This document shows positions 7,869 through 17,208 of a DNA stretch of 64,000 bases, piece by piece (the first letter of the stretch is position 1; each line of letters opens with the position of its first letter). Origin of the DNA: Streptomyces anulatus (lineage in GTDB: Bacteria; Actinomycetota; Actinomycetes; Streptomycetales; Streptomycetaceae); the NCBI RefSeq assembly GCF_014650675.1, contig NZ_BMVK01000001.1, positions 682,001-746,000 on the forward strand, read 5' to 3'. The notes under the pieces were generated by a model. The model was not told the DNA's origin, did not search any database, and saw only the letters and a program-made list of their open reading frames with translations. The position numbers and the translations under genes are program-made.

Positions 7869-8044
7869 CACGGCCGTCATCGGGAACAGGGCGGTACGGG
7901 CAACTGGCCCCCGTGCCGCCCTGCTTCACGTCGCACCCGCGCCAAATTCGGTTGCCCGCGCTTCGGCCCCTGGCATAGCTTCTCGCTGGCTCCGGGTGGT
8001 CCAGACCAAGCCTCGGGGTGTCGAGCCACGTCAACGGGACATCC

Positions 8045-9466
8045 ATGACCTCGAAACAGGCCCTCCGACCCTCACCGAGCGACACTCGTCCGGGCATCTT
8101 CTCCCGGCAGTACGCGGCGGCCACGCTGACCTTCGCCACGGTGATGTTCCTGACCGGCTTCGCCGCGCTGGCCGTGGTGCCGACGCTGCCGACGGCGGCC
8201 GAGGACCTGAACGGGGTGTCGCTGTTCCCCCTGGTGGCGGGCAGCTTCGTGGCGGCCAGCCTGCTCGGCGGTGTGCTGGGCGGGCACTGGGCGGACCGCT
8301 CGGGCGCTCGGCGTCCGCTGGCCCTGGGCATGATCCTCTCCGTGGTGACGCTGCTGGTGTCGGCGTCCAGCGTCTCGATCTGGCAGTTGGTGATCGGCCG
8401 CTTCGTCGACGGTCTGGCAGCCGGGATGGTCGCGGTGTCCGTGACGACCGCAATCGGCCAGTCGTATCCGGAGTATCTGCGGCCCCGGATGCTCGCGATG
8501 ATGAGCGCGAGCTGGATCATCCCGTCGCTGGTCGGGCCGCCGGTCGCCGGAGTGGTCGCCGAGGTGTGGTTGTGGCGGACGGTCTTCTACGGCCTGGCCG
8601 TGCTGACCGCGCTGCCCGCGATCGCCCTGGTCGCGGTGTTGAGGAAAGCCCCCTCCGGGGAGAGCGACCAGGCTGCGCCCGCCGACCTCCCGCCCGCCGA
8701 GGAACGCGCCTCCCGGCCGCCGCTGGTGGTCGCGGGGATGCTCAGCCTGGGCGCGGCGCTCGGCCAGTACGGCGTCTCGGGATGGGACGCGCGCCACCTG
8801 CTGTTCGTCGCCGCCGGCGTCGCGCTCCTGGTGGTCTTCGCACCCCGTCTGCTGCCGGAGGGCACCTGGCGCAGTGCCCGGGGGCTGCCGACCGCGGTGC
8901 TGCTGCGCGGGCTGACCTCCGGTACGTACTTCACCGTCGAGGCGCTGGTGCCGCTGATGCTGATCACGGAGCGGCGGGTGGCTGCGGTGACGGTCGGCGT
9001 GGCGTTCACGGCGTCCGCCGTGCTGTGGGCGGTCGCGTCGTGGGTGCAGGGCAAGCTGCTCCAGGACGTCGCCCGGCACCGGCTCGTCACGGTCGGTGCC
9101 CTGATCATGGCGGCGTCCGTCGCCTTCGCCGTGGTGGGCAGCTTCTCCGGTGTCTCCCCGCTGCTCGCGATGGCGGCCATGCCGCTGGCGGCGGTCGGGA
9201 TGGGGATGCTCGATCCGTGCGTCACGGTGCTGTCGCTCGCCCACAGCGCGCCGGACCGGCTGGGCCACACCACCAGCGCGATGCAGACCAACATGAATCT
9301 CGGGCAGGTCGTCGTCCTGGCGTTCGCCACCGCCGTGCTCAACGCCGGGCTGGCCGCCGGGACGAGCCGGCTCGGCGGCTACGCGATCGCCTTCTCGCTC
9401 CTGCTCGTACCGACGCTGCTGGTCGCCGTCCTGGCCGTCCGCGCACGCAAGGACATACCCGGGTGA
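8045..9466 (+). CDS. MFS transporter (drug/solute exporter type)
   Basis: A 473-residue major facilitator with 12-14 predicted helices. It has the cytoplasmic loop-2 signature GGHWADRSGARRP and the motif-C-like proline/glycine stretch in helix 5 (SLVGPPVAGVVA) seen in DHA1-type exporters. The ATG at 8045 is preferred over the GTG at 8018 because it follows a GGGAC-like site, but neither start is strong. It stands alone and follows the DUF397 gene after about 175 bp of non-coding DNA. Substrate unknown. Confidence 0.88.
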   Translation: MTSKQALRPSPSDTRPGIFSRQYAAATLTFATVMFLTGFAALAVVPTLPTAAEDLNGVSLFPLVAGSFVAASLLGGVLGGHWADRSGARRPLALGMILSVVTLLVSASSVSIWQLVIGRFVDGLAAGMVAVSVTTAIGQSYPEYLRPRMLAMMSASWIIPSLVGPPVAGVVAEVWLWRTVFYGLAVLTALPAIALVAVLRKAPSGESDQAAPADLPPAEERASRPPLVVAGMLSLGAALGQYGVSGWDARHLLFVAAGVALLVVFAPRLLPEGTWRSARGLPTAVLLRGLTSGTYFTVEALVPLMLITERRVAAVTVGVAFTASAVLWAVASWVQGKLLQDVARHRLVTVGALIMAASVAFAVVGSFSGVSPLLAMAAMPLAAVGMGMLDPCVTVLSLAHSAPDRLGHTTSAMQTNMNLGQVVVLAFATAVLNAGLAAGTSRLGGYAIAFSLLLVPTLLVAVLAVRARKDIPG

Positions 9467-9494
9467 CGGTGGGGCGGAATGGCAGAGTGGGGCC

Positions 9495-9998
9495 ATGTCC
9501 ACCTACGAGACCATGCCCTTCCACCTGGAGACCGAGCGGCTGATCCTGCGGCCGTGGGCCGAGTCGGACGCCGCCGAGTTCAGCGATCTGCTCGCCGAAC
9601 GCGGCAAGGGGAAGCCTCCGGTCGAGCGCATCCGGACGTCCATAGGGGAGTTGCTCGCGGCGACGGAGACCACGGGGATCGCCCTGCTGCCCATCCAGCG
9701 CCGTGAGGAGGGCGACTTCATCGGCTACTGCGGGTTGATCATCGGCCGCTCCACCCTGGAGGAGCCCGAGATCGCGTACGAGCTGTTCCAGCGCGCCCAC
9801 GGGCACGGCTATGCCACCGAGGCGGCCGGTGCGGTGCTCGAAGCCGCCGTCGCGACCGGGCGGAAGCGGCTCTGGTCGACCGTCGCCACGTGGAACACCG
9901 CGTCGTTCCGGGTCCTGGAGAAGCTCGCGTTCGAGCGGGACCACGTTTCCATGGAGGAGAACGGCGAAGTGGTGTGGCTCACCCGCACGTTGCCGTGA
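9495..9998 (+). CDS. GNAT acetyltransferase (RimJ/RimL-like)
   Basis: A 167-residue N-acetyltransferase of the Acetyltransf_3 type, recognised by the opening LETERLILRPW and the acetyl-CoA-binding segment around YELFQRAHGHGYATEA (about residues 95-110). The C-terminal VLEKLAFERD matches the usual end of the family. The target (ribosomal protein N-terminus, amino acid or drug) cannot be told from sequence. No operon partner is evident. Confidence 0.88.
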   Translation: MSTYETMPFHLETERLILRPWAESDAAEFSDLLAERGKGKPPVERIRTSIGELLAATETTGIALLPIQRREEGDFIGYCGLIIGRSTLEEPEIAYELFQRAHGHGYATEAAGAVLEAAVATGRKRLWSTVATWNTASFRVLEKLAFERDHVSMEENGEVVWLTRTLP

Positions 9999-10040
9999 GG
10001 CGGATCGGCGGCCCGTCGCGCGCTGCTAGATTCTCCCGCC

Positions 10041-10457
10041 ATGCGTTCACGCGAGTACGACCTCGAATTCCGGCAGCAGTCCACCCGTATACGTAACTGG
10101 GGAGCGGGTCTGCTGCTCCTGTCGGCCCTGTTGTGGGGCTGGTGCGCGATTCTGCTGCTCACGGATTACACGGTCGAGACACGCAGCGGCCGCACCGCCG
10201 AGTGCGAGGCGCGTCTGCTCACTGAGGGCGGCACGGCCAACGAGGGTCTGTGGAAGGGCGATTACTGCCAGGACGAACGCGACTGGCCCGAGGCGCTGCT
10301 CGTCCTGGGGCTGTCCCTCCCCGTGTCGCTCGTGGGGACCGCGCTGTTCACGACCGGCCAGGTGAGCCGGCGGATGAGCGGGCACTCCCAGGCGATGCGC
10401 GAGCTGGACCGGATCGCGGACCAGCGGGAGAAGCGGGAGAAGCACGCCGGGGCCTGA
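10041..10457 (+). CDS. Small two-helix membrane protein, unknown function
   Basis: A 138-residue protein with two hydrophobic helices (about residues 22-42 and 84-105). They are separated by a polar loop holding two Cys residues, which may form an extracytoplasmic disulfide. The C-terminal tail is charged and likely cytoplasmic and helical. I do not recognise a family. It lies alone between the acetyltransferase and the DinB-like gene. Confidence 0.7.
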   Translation: MRSREYDLEFRQQSTRIRNWGAGLLLLSALLWGWCAILLLTDYTVETRSGRTAECEARLLTEGGTANEGLWKGDYCQDERDWPEALLVLGLSLPVSLVGTALFTTGQVSRRMSGHSQAMRELDRIADQREKREKHAGA

Positions 10458-10572
10458 CCGTTCTCCCGGCCGGTCGCGCCTGCCCGGGAATTCGGTCGCG
10501 CCCCGGGAGGCGAGCCGTTAACTTCCCTCCGTGCGCCGTGGATCGCGTGGCGCGACGACGAGGGAGCCACGT

Positions 10573-11286
10573 ATGAGCGGCCAGGATCCGCGGACCGACC
10601 GGCTGAGCATTCTGATCGAGCAGTTCGACCAGGCGCGGGAAATGGCCCAGGTCCGGCTGAAGGGCCTCGGGGACGCGGAGTACCTGTGGGAGCCGGCCCC
10701 CGGCAGCTGGTCGATCCGGCGCCGGGACGAGGCGGTGACGCCGCGGGCGTACGGGCCCGGCGCGTGGGTCATCGACAAGGGGGCGCCGGAGATCCCGGCG
10801 AGCGAGTACGCGGAGGTCGCGCGGCAGGCGGCGGGCGGGATGTCCGTGGCGAAGATCGCCGAGGACTGGAGCGTGAGCGCCGAACGGGTCGAGGAGGTCC
10901 TCGCGTTCACCGGTGAGCCGGAGCCCGACGTCGTGCCGATCACCACCATCGCCTGGCGGCTGGGTCATCTGCACTCCGACTTCGCGGGCCGGTGGGAGTG
11001 GACCTTCGGCGAGCGACGGCAGGACCCGCATCTCCTGGTCGACTTCACACCGTCCGCCTCGTCGGCGCTGGACCGCTTCTGGGAGACGCTCGACCGCCAT
11101 CGCGCGAGCATCGCCACGCTGACCGACGAGCAGCTCGACACGGTCGGCCTCTCGCAGTATCCGTACGGCTCCGACCCCGACGACGCGTACATCGGCGTTC
11201 TGGCCAACGCCAACCTGGAACTCATCCACCACATGGCCGAGATCGCACTGCTCCGCGACCTCTGGCGGGCCCGCCTCTCCGCATAG
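10573..11286 (+). CDS. DinB-like (DinB_2) metal-binding protein
   Basis: A 237-residue helical protein of the DinB/YfiT superfamily. It begins with the typical LSILIEQFDQAREMAQVRLKGLGDAEYLWEP helix pattern and has the His residues expected for the metal triad (LGHLHSDF near residue 133 and ELIHHMAEIALLRDLW near 218). A 70-residue insertion after the first helix is unusual. ATG 10573 follows AGGGAGCC at a good distance. Actinobacterial relatives include mycothiol-dependent enzymes, but no specific reaction can be assigned. Confidence 0.85.
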   Translation: MSGQDPRTDRLSILIEQFDQAREMAQVRLKGLGDAEYLWEPAPGSWSIRRRDEAVTPRAYGPGAWVIDKGAPEIPASEYAEVARQAAGGMSVAKIAEDWSVSAERVEEVLAFTGEPEPDVVPITTIAWRLGHLHSDFAGRWEWTFGERRQDPHLLVDFTPSASSALDRFWETLDRHRASIATLTDEQLDTVGLSQYPYGSDPDDAYIGVLANANLELIHHMAEIALLRDLWRARLSA

Positions 11287-11512
11287 CCGGGCGGAATCCG
11301 GTCAGGGCCCAATGGTTGTAGTGACATAAACCACAGCGCCCCGTCGTCGAGTTTGCGCATTGTGCCCGATCTCGTCGAGGCGTATGTGATCAAGTCGTGT
11401 TTGAATCCCCACACTTGTGAACTTTCGCCTTGCGGGGCGGAGTTCGGAAGGCGGAAAGTTTCGCTCTTTCCGTACGGCTCATTACCGACGCATACCAGTG
11501 GGGGAAATCGTC

Positions 11513-13042
11513 GTGTCGCATATGCACAGTCGTAGATTCTGGACAGGCGGCATCGCCGTCGCCGCAACCCTGGCGGGGAGCTTCGTCGCCGCTCCCGCCA
11601 TGGCCCTGCAGGGGGCTCCCGCCGATGCGGCGTCCTTCGGCCACACCGCGAGGATCGTCGTCGGCGCTTCCGAGCGCTCCTGCACGGGAACGCTCGTGAA
11701 CCCGCGGTGGGTTCTCTCCGCCGCCAGCTGTTTCGCGGACGCCACGGGCGTCGTCCAGCCCGGCAAGCCCAAGGTCACGACCACCGTCACGGTCGGCCGC
11801 ACCGATCTGACCCAGACCACGGGCGGGGCCGTCCGGACGGCCGTGGAACTCGTTCCGCACCCCGACCGGGACCTGGTCATGGTGAAGCTCGGCGTCGGCA
11901 TCGCGAACGTGAAGCCGGTCGCCCTGGCCACCGCCCCGGCCACGGCCGACGAGAACGTGACCGCGGCCGGGTTCGGCCGGACGAAGACGACCTGGGTGCC
12001 CGACCGGCTGCACACCGCGTCGTTCACCGCCACCGGCGACGCCTCGGCGAACGTCTCGCTGACGGCCGTCGGCGACGCGGTGATCTGCCACGGGGACTCC
12101 GGCGGCCCGATCCTGCGCGAGACCGGCGGCAAGCAGGAGCTGCTCGCCGTCACCAGCAGGTCGTGGATGGGCGGCTGCGTCGGCACGCCGGCCACCGAGA
12201 CCCGTACGGGAGCCGTCGCGACGCGCGTGGACGACGTACGCACCTGGATCACGAACACCGCGACCCCTGTCCCGGGCGACCTGACCGGCGACAACAAGCC
12301 CGACCTGGTCGCGGTCGACGACACCGGCAAGCTGTACGTCTACCCGGGCACCGGCACCGGCGCCCTCGGCTCGCGGACCCTCATCGGCACCGGCGGCTGG
12401 GCCGGCGCCGCGGTGACGCACCGGGGCGACTGGACCGGGGACGCCATGGAGGACGTCGTCGCCATCGTCGCGGGCGAGCTGCGCGTCTACCCCAACCTCG
12501 GCACCGGCACGCTGGGCTCCGCGATCAAGATCCTGACCGGGCTGCCCACCGACTCGAAGCTGGTGAACGCCGGGGACGTCAACCGGGACGGCCACCCCGA
12601 CCTCCTCGTCCAGCACAGCAACAAGCTGTACATGTACGCGGGTAAGTCCGCGCCCACCCCGACCGTCGCCGCCCCGGTGGTCGTCGGCACCAGCGGCTGG
12701 GACGTCATGAACCTGTCGGCTCCCGGCGACGCCGACAAGGACGGCCGGGTCGACCTGCTGGCCCGGGACACCCGCGACGGCATCCTGTACATCTACCTCG
12801 GCCTGGCGAACAACCTGTTCGGCGACCGGACCGAGTACGGCCACGGGTACACCGTCACCAACCGCCCCCTGATCGCGGGCGCGGCCGACGCCGACCGCAA
12901 CGGCGTCGCCGACATGTGGACCACCGCGGGCGACGGCACCCTGAAGTTCTACAAGGGCGGCAGCTCGATCCACGGCCCGATCGACGGGTCGAGCGTCGAG
13001 GTCGGCACGGGCGGCTGGGGCTCCATCAAGTCCATCAGCTGA
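11513..13042 (+). CDS. Secreted trypsin-fold protein with FG-GAP/VCBS repeats; catalytic His replaced
   Basis: A 509-residue exported protein with a signal peptide (about residues 1-40 with an Ala-rich end), a chymotrypsin-fold domain (about 45-245) and a beta-propeller-like C-terminus. At least four FG-GAP/VCBS-type repeats are marked by DLTGDNKPDLVAVD, DVNRDGHPDLLVQ, DADKDGRVDLLARD and DADRNGVADMW. Ser of GDSGGP and Asp of the DLVMVKL element are present, but the usual TAAHC reads SAASC, so the catalytic His is Ser. The GTG at 11513 follows GGGGGAAA at a normal distance. It may be a binding protein rather than a protease. A terminator hairpin follows. Confidence 0.88.
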   Translation: MSHMHSRRFWTGGIAVAATLAGSFVAAPAMALQGAPADAASFGHTARIVVGASERSCTGTLVNPRWVLSAASCFADATGVVQPGKPKVTTTVTVGRTDLTQTTGGAVRTAVELVPHPDRDLVMVKLGVGIANVKPVALATAPATADENVTAAGFGRTKTTWVPDRLHTASFTATGDASANVSLTAVGDAVICHGDSGGPILRETGGKQELLAVTSRSWMGGCVGTPATETRTGAVATRVDDVRTWITNTATPVPGDLTGDNKPDLVAVDDTGKLYVYPGTGTGALGSRTLIGTGGWAGAAVTHRGDWTGDAMEDVVAIVAGELRVYPNLGTGTLGSAIKILTGLPTDSKLVNAGDVNRDGHPDLLVQHSNKLYMYAGKSAPTPTVAAPVVVGTSGWDVMNLSAPGDADKDGRVDLLARDTRDGILYIYLGLANNLFGDRTEYGHGYTVTNRPLIAGAADADRNGVADMWTTAGDGTLKFYKGGSSIHGPIDGSSVEVGTGGWGSIKSIS

Positions 13043-13057
13043 CCGACCGGAATCCAT

Positions 13058-13101
13058 GAGGCCCCGCGTCCCCGCCCTGCGGCGGTGCGGCGCGGGGCCT
13101 C
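13058..13101. terminator. Bidirectional hairpin between the protease-like gene and pirin
   Basis: GAGGCCCCGCG (13058-13068) pairs perfectly with CGCGGGGCCTC (13091-13101). The genes on either side converge, and the right arm overlaps the pirin stop codon. Confidence 0.65.
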
Positions 13102-13759
13102 AACCCGCCAGCTCCCACACCAGCAGCTCCGCCGGCCCCGCCACCGCGACCGCTTCCAGGCCCTCCGCGCCGGTGATCCGGGCGGCGTCGCCGGGGCCCA
13201 GCTCCTCGTCGTCCAGGGCGACCCGCCCCCGCACCACGTGGACGTAGGCGCGCGCCGCGTCCGGGACCGCCGTGCGCTCGCCCCCGCTCAGGCGGCGGGC
13301 ATGAAGCATCGCGCCCGCGCCGGGCAGGGCGTACGGGGTGGAGTCGGCGATGCCGGGGACGACCGTGTACGAGGGTTCGCCGCCCGGCTCCAGGGGGGCC
13401 AGCCACATCTGGAGGAAGGTCAACGGGGCCGTGCCGTCGTTGCGTTCGACGTGACGGACCCCGGAGGCGGCGCTCAGGTGGGCCACGTCCCCGGCGCGGA
13501 CGACGGAGGCGTGGCCGGCCGAGTCGCGGTGGGTCAGCTCCCCCTCGACGACCCAGGTGACGATCTCCGTATGGCTGTGCGGGTGCTCCTCGAAGCCCGC
13601 GCCCGGGGCGAGGCGTTCCTCGTTGCAGGCCAGGACCGGGCCGAAGCGGAGGTTGTCCGGGTCGTAGAAGGGGCCGAAGGAGAGGGCGTGCCGGGTGACG
13701 ATCCCGGCGGCCTCGTCCCCGCCCCGGTAGCGGTCATCGGACCGGTGCACGGAAATCAC
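13100..13759 (-). CDS. Pirin-like bicupin protein (YhhW type)
   Basis: A 219-residue pirin-family protein. The N-terminal cupin holds the metal-ligand motif HPHSHTEIVTWVVEGEL (about residues 53-70) and the RAGDVAHLSAASGVRHVE element. The C-terminal cupin is shorter. Family members are iron-binding and include quercetin 2,3-dioxygenases; the substrate here is unknown. The GTG at 13759 has no strong ribosome site, and a GTG three codons in (13750) is equally possible. It diverges from fasR with about 140 bp between. Confidence 0.85.
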   Translation of the reverse strand: MISVHRSDDRYRGGDEAAGIVTRHALSFGPFYDPDNLRFGPVLACNEERLAPGAGFEEHPHSHTEIVTWVVEGELTHRDSAGHASVVRAGDVAHLSAASGVRHVERNDGTAPLTFLQMWLAPLEPGGEPSYTVVPGIADSTPYALPGAGAMLHARRLSGGERTAVPDAARAYVHVVRGRVALDDEELGPGDAARITGAEGLEAVAVAGPAELLVWELAG

Positions 13760-13900
13760 CCGGCCACGGTAGCCCGGGGGCGCCCGCCGTACGGTCGCGG
13801 GAGCGGCACGGTCCGCGTCAGGTGTTCGCCTACCCGCCGGTACGGGGCACCGTCGCCCCGGCCCACCGATCCACCGGCCCGATAAGGCAGTCTTGTCCTC

Positions 13901-15100
13901 GTGCCCCGACCCGATCCTGAGCAGCCCCCCGCCCACGACGCCCACCTGCACGCCGCGACCCTGAAACGGCTGGAGCAGTCCTCCGGCCGGCTGGCCGCGA
14001 ACGCGATTGCCCGCATGGACGAATCGCTGCCGTGGTACCGGGCGATGCCTCCGGAGAACCGGTCCTGGATCGGCCTGGTCGCCCAGGCCGGTATCGCCGC
14101 GTTCACCGAGTGGTTCCGGCATCCCGAGACCCCGCAGGCCATCTCGACCGATGTGTTCGGCACCGCGCCGCGCGAACTGACCCGGGCCATCACCCTGCGG
14201 CAGACCGTGGAGATGGTGCGCACCACGATCGAGGTCATGGAGGCCGCGATCGAGGAGGTGGCCGCCCCGGGAGACGAGTCGCTGCTGCGGGAGGCGCTCC
14301 TCGTCTACGCGCGCGAGATCGCCTTCGCCACCGCTCAGGTGTACGCCCAGGCCGCCGAGGCCCGGGGCGCCTGGGACGCCCGGCTGGAATCCCTCGTGGT
14401 GAACGCGGTGCTCTCCGGCGAGGCCGACGAGGGGGCCGTGTCCCGGGCCGCCGCGCTCGGCTGGAACTCCCCCGAGCATGTGTGCGTCATCCTCGGCACC
14501 GCGCCCGACGGGGACAGCGAGCTGACCGTGGAGGCCATCCGGCGCGCCGCCCGGCACGCCAAGCTCCAGGTCCTCACCGGCGTCCTGGGCAACCGCCTCG
14601 TCGTCATCGCGGGCGGCAGCGACAACCCGCTCCAGGTCGCGAAGGGCCTGATCGGGCCGTACGCCGCCGGTCCGGTCGTGGCCGGGCCCGTGGTTCCGGA
14701 CCTGCTGGCGGCCACCCGGTCCGCGCAGGCCGCGGCGGCCGGGCTGAAGGCGTGCCTGGCGTGGCAGGACGCTCCGCGACCGGTCCTGGCGGACGATCTC
14801 CTCCCGGAGCGGGCGATGGCCGGAGACCCGGCCGCGCGGGACCAGTTGGTGGAGGAGATCTACAGACCGCTGGAAGAGGCGGGCTCGGCGCTGCTGGAAA
14901 CGCTGAGTGTCTATCTGGAGCAGGCGAGCAGCCTGGAAGGCGCCGCCCGGATGCTTTTCGTGCACCCCAACACCGTGCGCTACCGGCTACGACGTGTGAC
15001 CGACGTCACCGGGTGGTCACCCTCCGATGTGCGCTCCGCGTTCACGCTGAGGATCGCCCTGATCCTGGGGCGCTTGGCCGCAGCGGATCCTCAGTCCTAG
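13901..15100 (+). CDS. fasR: FasR, activator of the fatty-acid synthase operon
   Basis: A 399-residue PucR/CdaR-type regulator: a long N-terminal helical sensor region, a GGDEF-like central fold and a C-terminal PucR helix-turn-helix (about residues 320-390) marked by AARMLFVHPNTVRYRLRRVTDVTG. Its place immediately before fabD-fabH-acpP-fabF identifies it as FasR, the transcriptional activator of this operon in S. coelicolor. A palindrome suitable as its operator lies just after its stop. Start GTG 13901 gives the expected length. Assignment rests on family and strict synteny. Confidence 0.93.
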   Translation: MPRPDPEQPPAHDAHLHAATLKRLEQSSGRLAANAIARMDESLPWYRAMPPENRSWIGLVAQAGIAAFTEWFRHPETPQAISTDVFGTAPRELTRAITLRQTVEMVRTTIEVMEAAIEEVAAPGDESLLREALLVYAREIAFATAQVYAQAAEARGAWDARLESLVVNAVLSGEADEGAVSRAAALGWNSPEHVCVILGTAPDGDSELTVEAIRRAARHAKLQVLTGVLGNRLVVIAGGSDNPLQVAKGLIGPYAAGPVVAGPVVPDLLAATRSAQAAAAGLKACLAWQDAPRPVLADDLLPERAMAGDPAARDQLVEEIYRPLEEAGSALLETLSVYLEQASSLEGAARMLFVHPNTVRYRLRRVTDVTGWSPSDVRSAFTLRIALILGRLAAADPQS

Positions 15101-15104
15101 ACTT

Positions 15105-15121
15105 TTGTTGGACTCCAACAA
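15105..15121. promoter_or_regulatory. Palindromic operator before fabD, probable FasR site
   Basis: TTGTTGGA (15105-15112), one spacer base and TCCAACAA (15114-15121) form a perfect 8-bp inverted repeat in the 89-bp gap between fasR and fabD. FasR of S. coelicolor is known to bind the fabD upstream region. Assigning this palindrome to it is inference from position and symmetry. Confidence 0.65.
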
Positions 15122-15189
15122 TTCCCCCGACGGTTCTTCGTCCCTGTCCCCACGGGCGTCCGAAGCCGTCCACAAGAGAGAGTGTGAGG

Positions 15190-16104
15190 GTGCTCGTACT
15201 CGTCGCTCCCGGCCAAGGCGCTCAGACGCCCGGCTTCCTGACTCCCTGGCTCGACCTCCCCGGTGCCGCCGACCGCATCGCGGCCTGGTCCGATGCCATC
15301 GGGCTCGACCTTGCCCACTACGGCACGCGCGCCGACGCGGACGAGATCCGCGACACCGCCGTGGCACAGCCGCTCCTGGTCGCCGCCGGACTGCTCTCGG
15401 CAGCCGCCCTGGACGCCTCGCCGTCCGTCGTCGCGGGCCACAGCGTCGGTGAGATCACCGCCGCCGCGCTCGCGGGCGTCATCGACGACGAGGCCGCGCT
15501 GCGCTTCGTCCGCACCCGGGGGCTCGGCATGGCCGAGGCCGCCGCGGTCACCGAGACCGGCATGGCGGCCCTCCTCGGCGGCGACCCCGACGTAACGATC
15601 CCGCACCTGGAGAAGCTCGGTCTGACCGCGGCCAACGTCAACGGCGGCGGCCAGATCGTCGCCGCGGGCACCGCCGCCCAGATCGCCGCCCTGGAGGCCG
15701 ACAAGCCCGAGGGCGTGCGCCGGGTCGTCGCGCTGAAGGTGGCCGGCGCGTTCCACACGCACCACATGGCTCCGGCCGTGGAGAAGCTGCGCGCGGCGGT
15801 CGGCGACCTCACGGTCTCCGACCCGACCGTGCGCTACGTTTCCAACGCCGACGGCCACACCGTGGCCACCGGCACCGAGGTCATCGCCCGGCTGGTCGGG
15901 CAGGTCGCCAACCCGGTCCGCTGGGACCTGTGCATGGAGACCTTCCAGTCGCTGGGCGTCACCGCACTCGTCGAGCTGAGCCCCGGCGGCACGCTGACCG
16001 GGCTCGCCAAGCGCGCGCTGCCCGGTGTGAAGACGCTCGCGCTCAAGACCCCCGACGACCTCGACACGGCCCGCGCGCTCATTTCCGAGCACGCAGGCGC
16101 CTAA
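15190..16104 (+). CDS. fabD: Malonyl-CoA:ACP transacylase FabD
   Basis: A 304-residue enzyme that loads malonyl from CoA onto acyl carrier protein for fatty-acid elongation and often also for polyketide synthases. Catalytic Ser85 lies in GHSVGEI and His189 in the GAFHTHHM motif; the N-terminal VAPGQGAQTPG oxyanion element is intact. The GTG at 15190 is preferred because it begins directly with the conserved core and has AGAGAG 7 nt upstream; a GTG at 15184 is possible. First gene of the fabD-fabH-acpP-fabF operon. Confidence 0.96.
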   Translation: MLVLVAPGQGAQTPGFLTPWLDLPGAADRIAAWSDAIGLDLAHYGTRADADEIRDTAVAQPLLVAAGLLSAAALDASPSVVAGHSVGEITAAALAGVIDDEAALRFVRTRGLGMAEAAAVTETGMAALLGGDPDVTIPHLEKLGLTAANVNGGGQIVAAGTAAQIAALEADKPEGVRRVVALKVAGAFHTHHMAPAVEKLRAAVGDLTVSDPTVRYVSNADGHTVATGTEVIARLVGQVANPVRWDLCMETFQSLGVTALVELSPGGTLTGLAKRALPGVKTLALKTPDDLDTARALISEHAGA

Positions 16105-16113
16105 GGAGCGAGC

Positions 16114-17145
16114 ATGTCGAAGATCAAGCCCAGCAAGGGCGCCCCGTACGCACGGATCCTCGGGGTCGGTGGCTACCGCCCGACCCGGGTCGTGCCGAAC
16201 GAGGTGATCCTCGAGACGATCGACTCGTCCGACGAGTGGATCCGCTCCCGCTCCGGCATCGTCACCCGCCACTGGGCCTCCGAGGAGGAGACCGTGGCCG
16301 CGATGTCGATCGAGGCGTCCGGCAAGGCCATCGCCGACGCGGGCATCGACCCCGAGCAGATCGGCGCGGTCGTCGTCTCGACCGTCTCGCACTTCAAGCA
16401 GACCCCGGCCGTCGCCACCGAGATCGCCCACAAGATCGGTGCGGGCAAGCCCGCCGCCTTCGACATCTCGGCCGGCTGCGCGGGCTTCGGTTACGGCCTC
16501 ACCCTCGCCAAGGGCATGGTCGTCGAGGGCTCCGCGGAGTACGTCCTCGTGATCGGCGTGGAGCGGCTCAGCGACCTGACCGACCTGGAGGACCGCGCGA
16601 CGGCCTTCCTGTTCGGCGACGGTGCGGGCGCGGTCGTCGTCGGCCCCTCCCAGGAGCCGGCCATCGGCCCGACCGTGTGGGGCTCCGAGGGCGACAAGTC
16701 CGAGACCATCAAGCAGACGGTGGCCTGGAACGACCTGCACGTCGGCGACGTCTCCAAGCTGCCGCTCGACTCGAAGGGCGAGATCAAGTTCCCGGCCATC
16801 ACGCAGGAGGGCCAGGCGGTCTTCCGCTGGGCCGTCTTCGAGATGGCGAAGGTCGCCCAGCAGGCACTGGACGCGGCCGGGATCGCTCCGGAAGACCTGG
16901 ACGTCTTCATTCCGCACCAGGCCAACATGCGGATCATCGACTCGATGGTGAAGACCCTGAAGCTGCCGGAGCACGTCACGGTCGCCCGTGACATCGAGTC
17001 CACCGGCAACACGTCCGCCGCCTCGATTCCGCTCGCGATGGAGCGGCTCCTGGCGACCGGTCAGGCGAAGAGCGGCGACACCGCGCTCGTCATCGGCTTC
17101 GGGGCGGGTCTCGTCTACGCCGCGACGGTCGTTACCCTCCCCTAG
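16114..17145 (+). CDS. fabH: 3-oxoacyl-ACP synthase III FabH
   Basis: A 343-residue initiating ketosynthase that condenses an acyl-CoA starter with malonyl-ACP; in streptomycetes it accepts branched starters. The triad is complete: Cys122 in SAGCAGFGYGL, His268 in FIPHQANMRI and Asn299 in STGNTSAAS. It follows fabD after 9 bp with an AAGGAG ribosome site and precedes acpP by 63 bp, a gap that contains a short GGACC/GGTCC hairpin. Confidence 0.96.
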   Translation: MSKIKPSKGAPYARILGVGGYRPTRVVPNEVILETIDSSDEWIRSRSGIVTRHWASEEETVAAMSIEASGKAIADAGIDPEQIGAVVVSTVSHFKQTPAVATEIAHKIGAGKPAAFDISAGCAGFGYGLTLAKGMVVEGSAEYVLVIGVERLSDLTDLEDRATAFLFGDGAGAVVVGPSQEPAIGPTVWGSEGDKSETIKQTVAWNDLHVGDVSKLPLDSKGEIKFPAITQEGQAVFRWAVFEMAKVAQQALDAAGIAPEDLDVFIPHQANMRIIDSMVKTLKLPEHVTVARDIESTGNTSAASIPLAMERLLATGQAKSGDTALVIGFGAGLVYAATVVTLP

Positions 17146-17208
17146 GCACACCGGACCTTTTGGTCCGTACGTACGAACCCTGAAGAAACCCACCGAAGGA
17201 GCGCCAAG

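Noticed and set aside
13760..14965. N-terminal extension of pirin over fasR
   Set aside because: It overlaps the whole well-supported fasR gene on the other strand; pirin homology starts at 13759.
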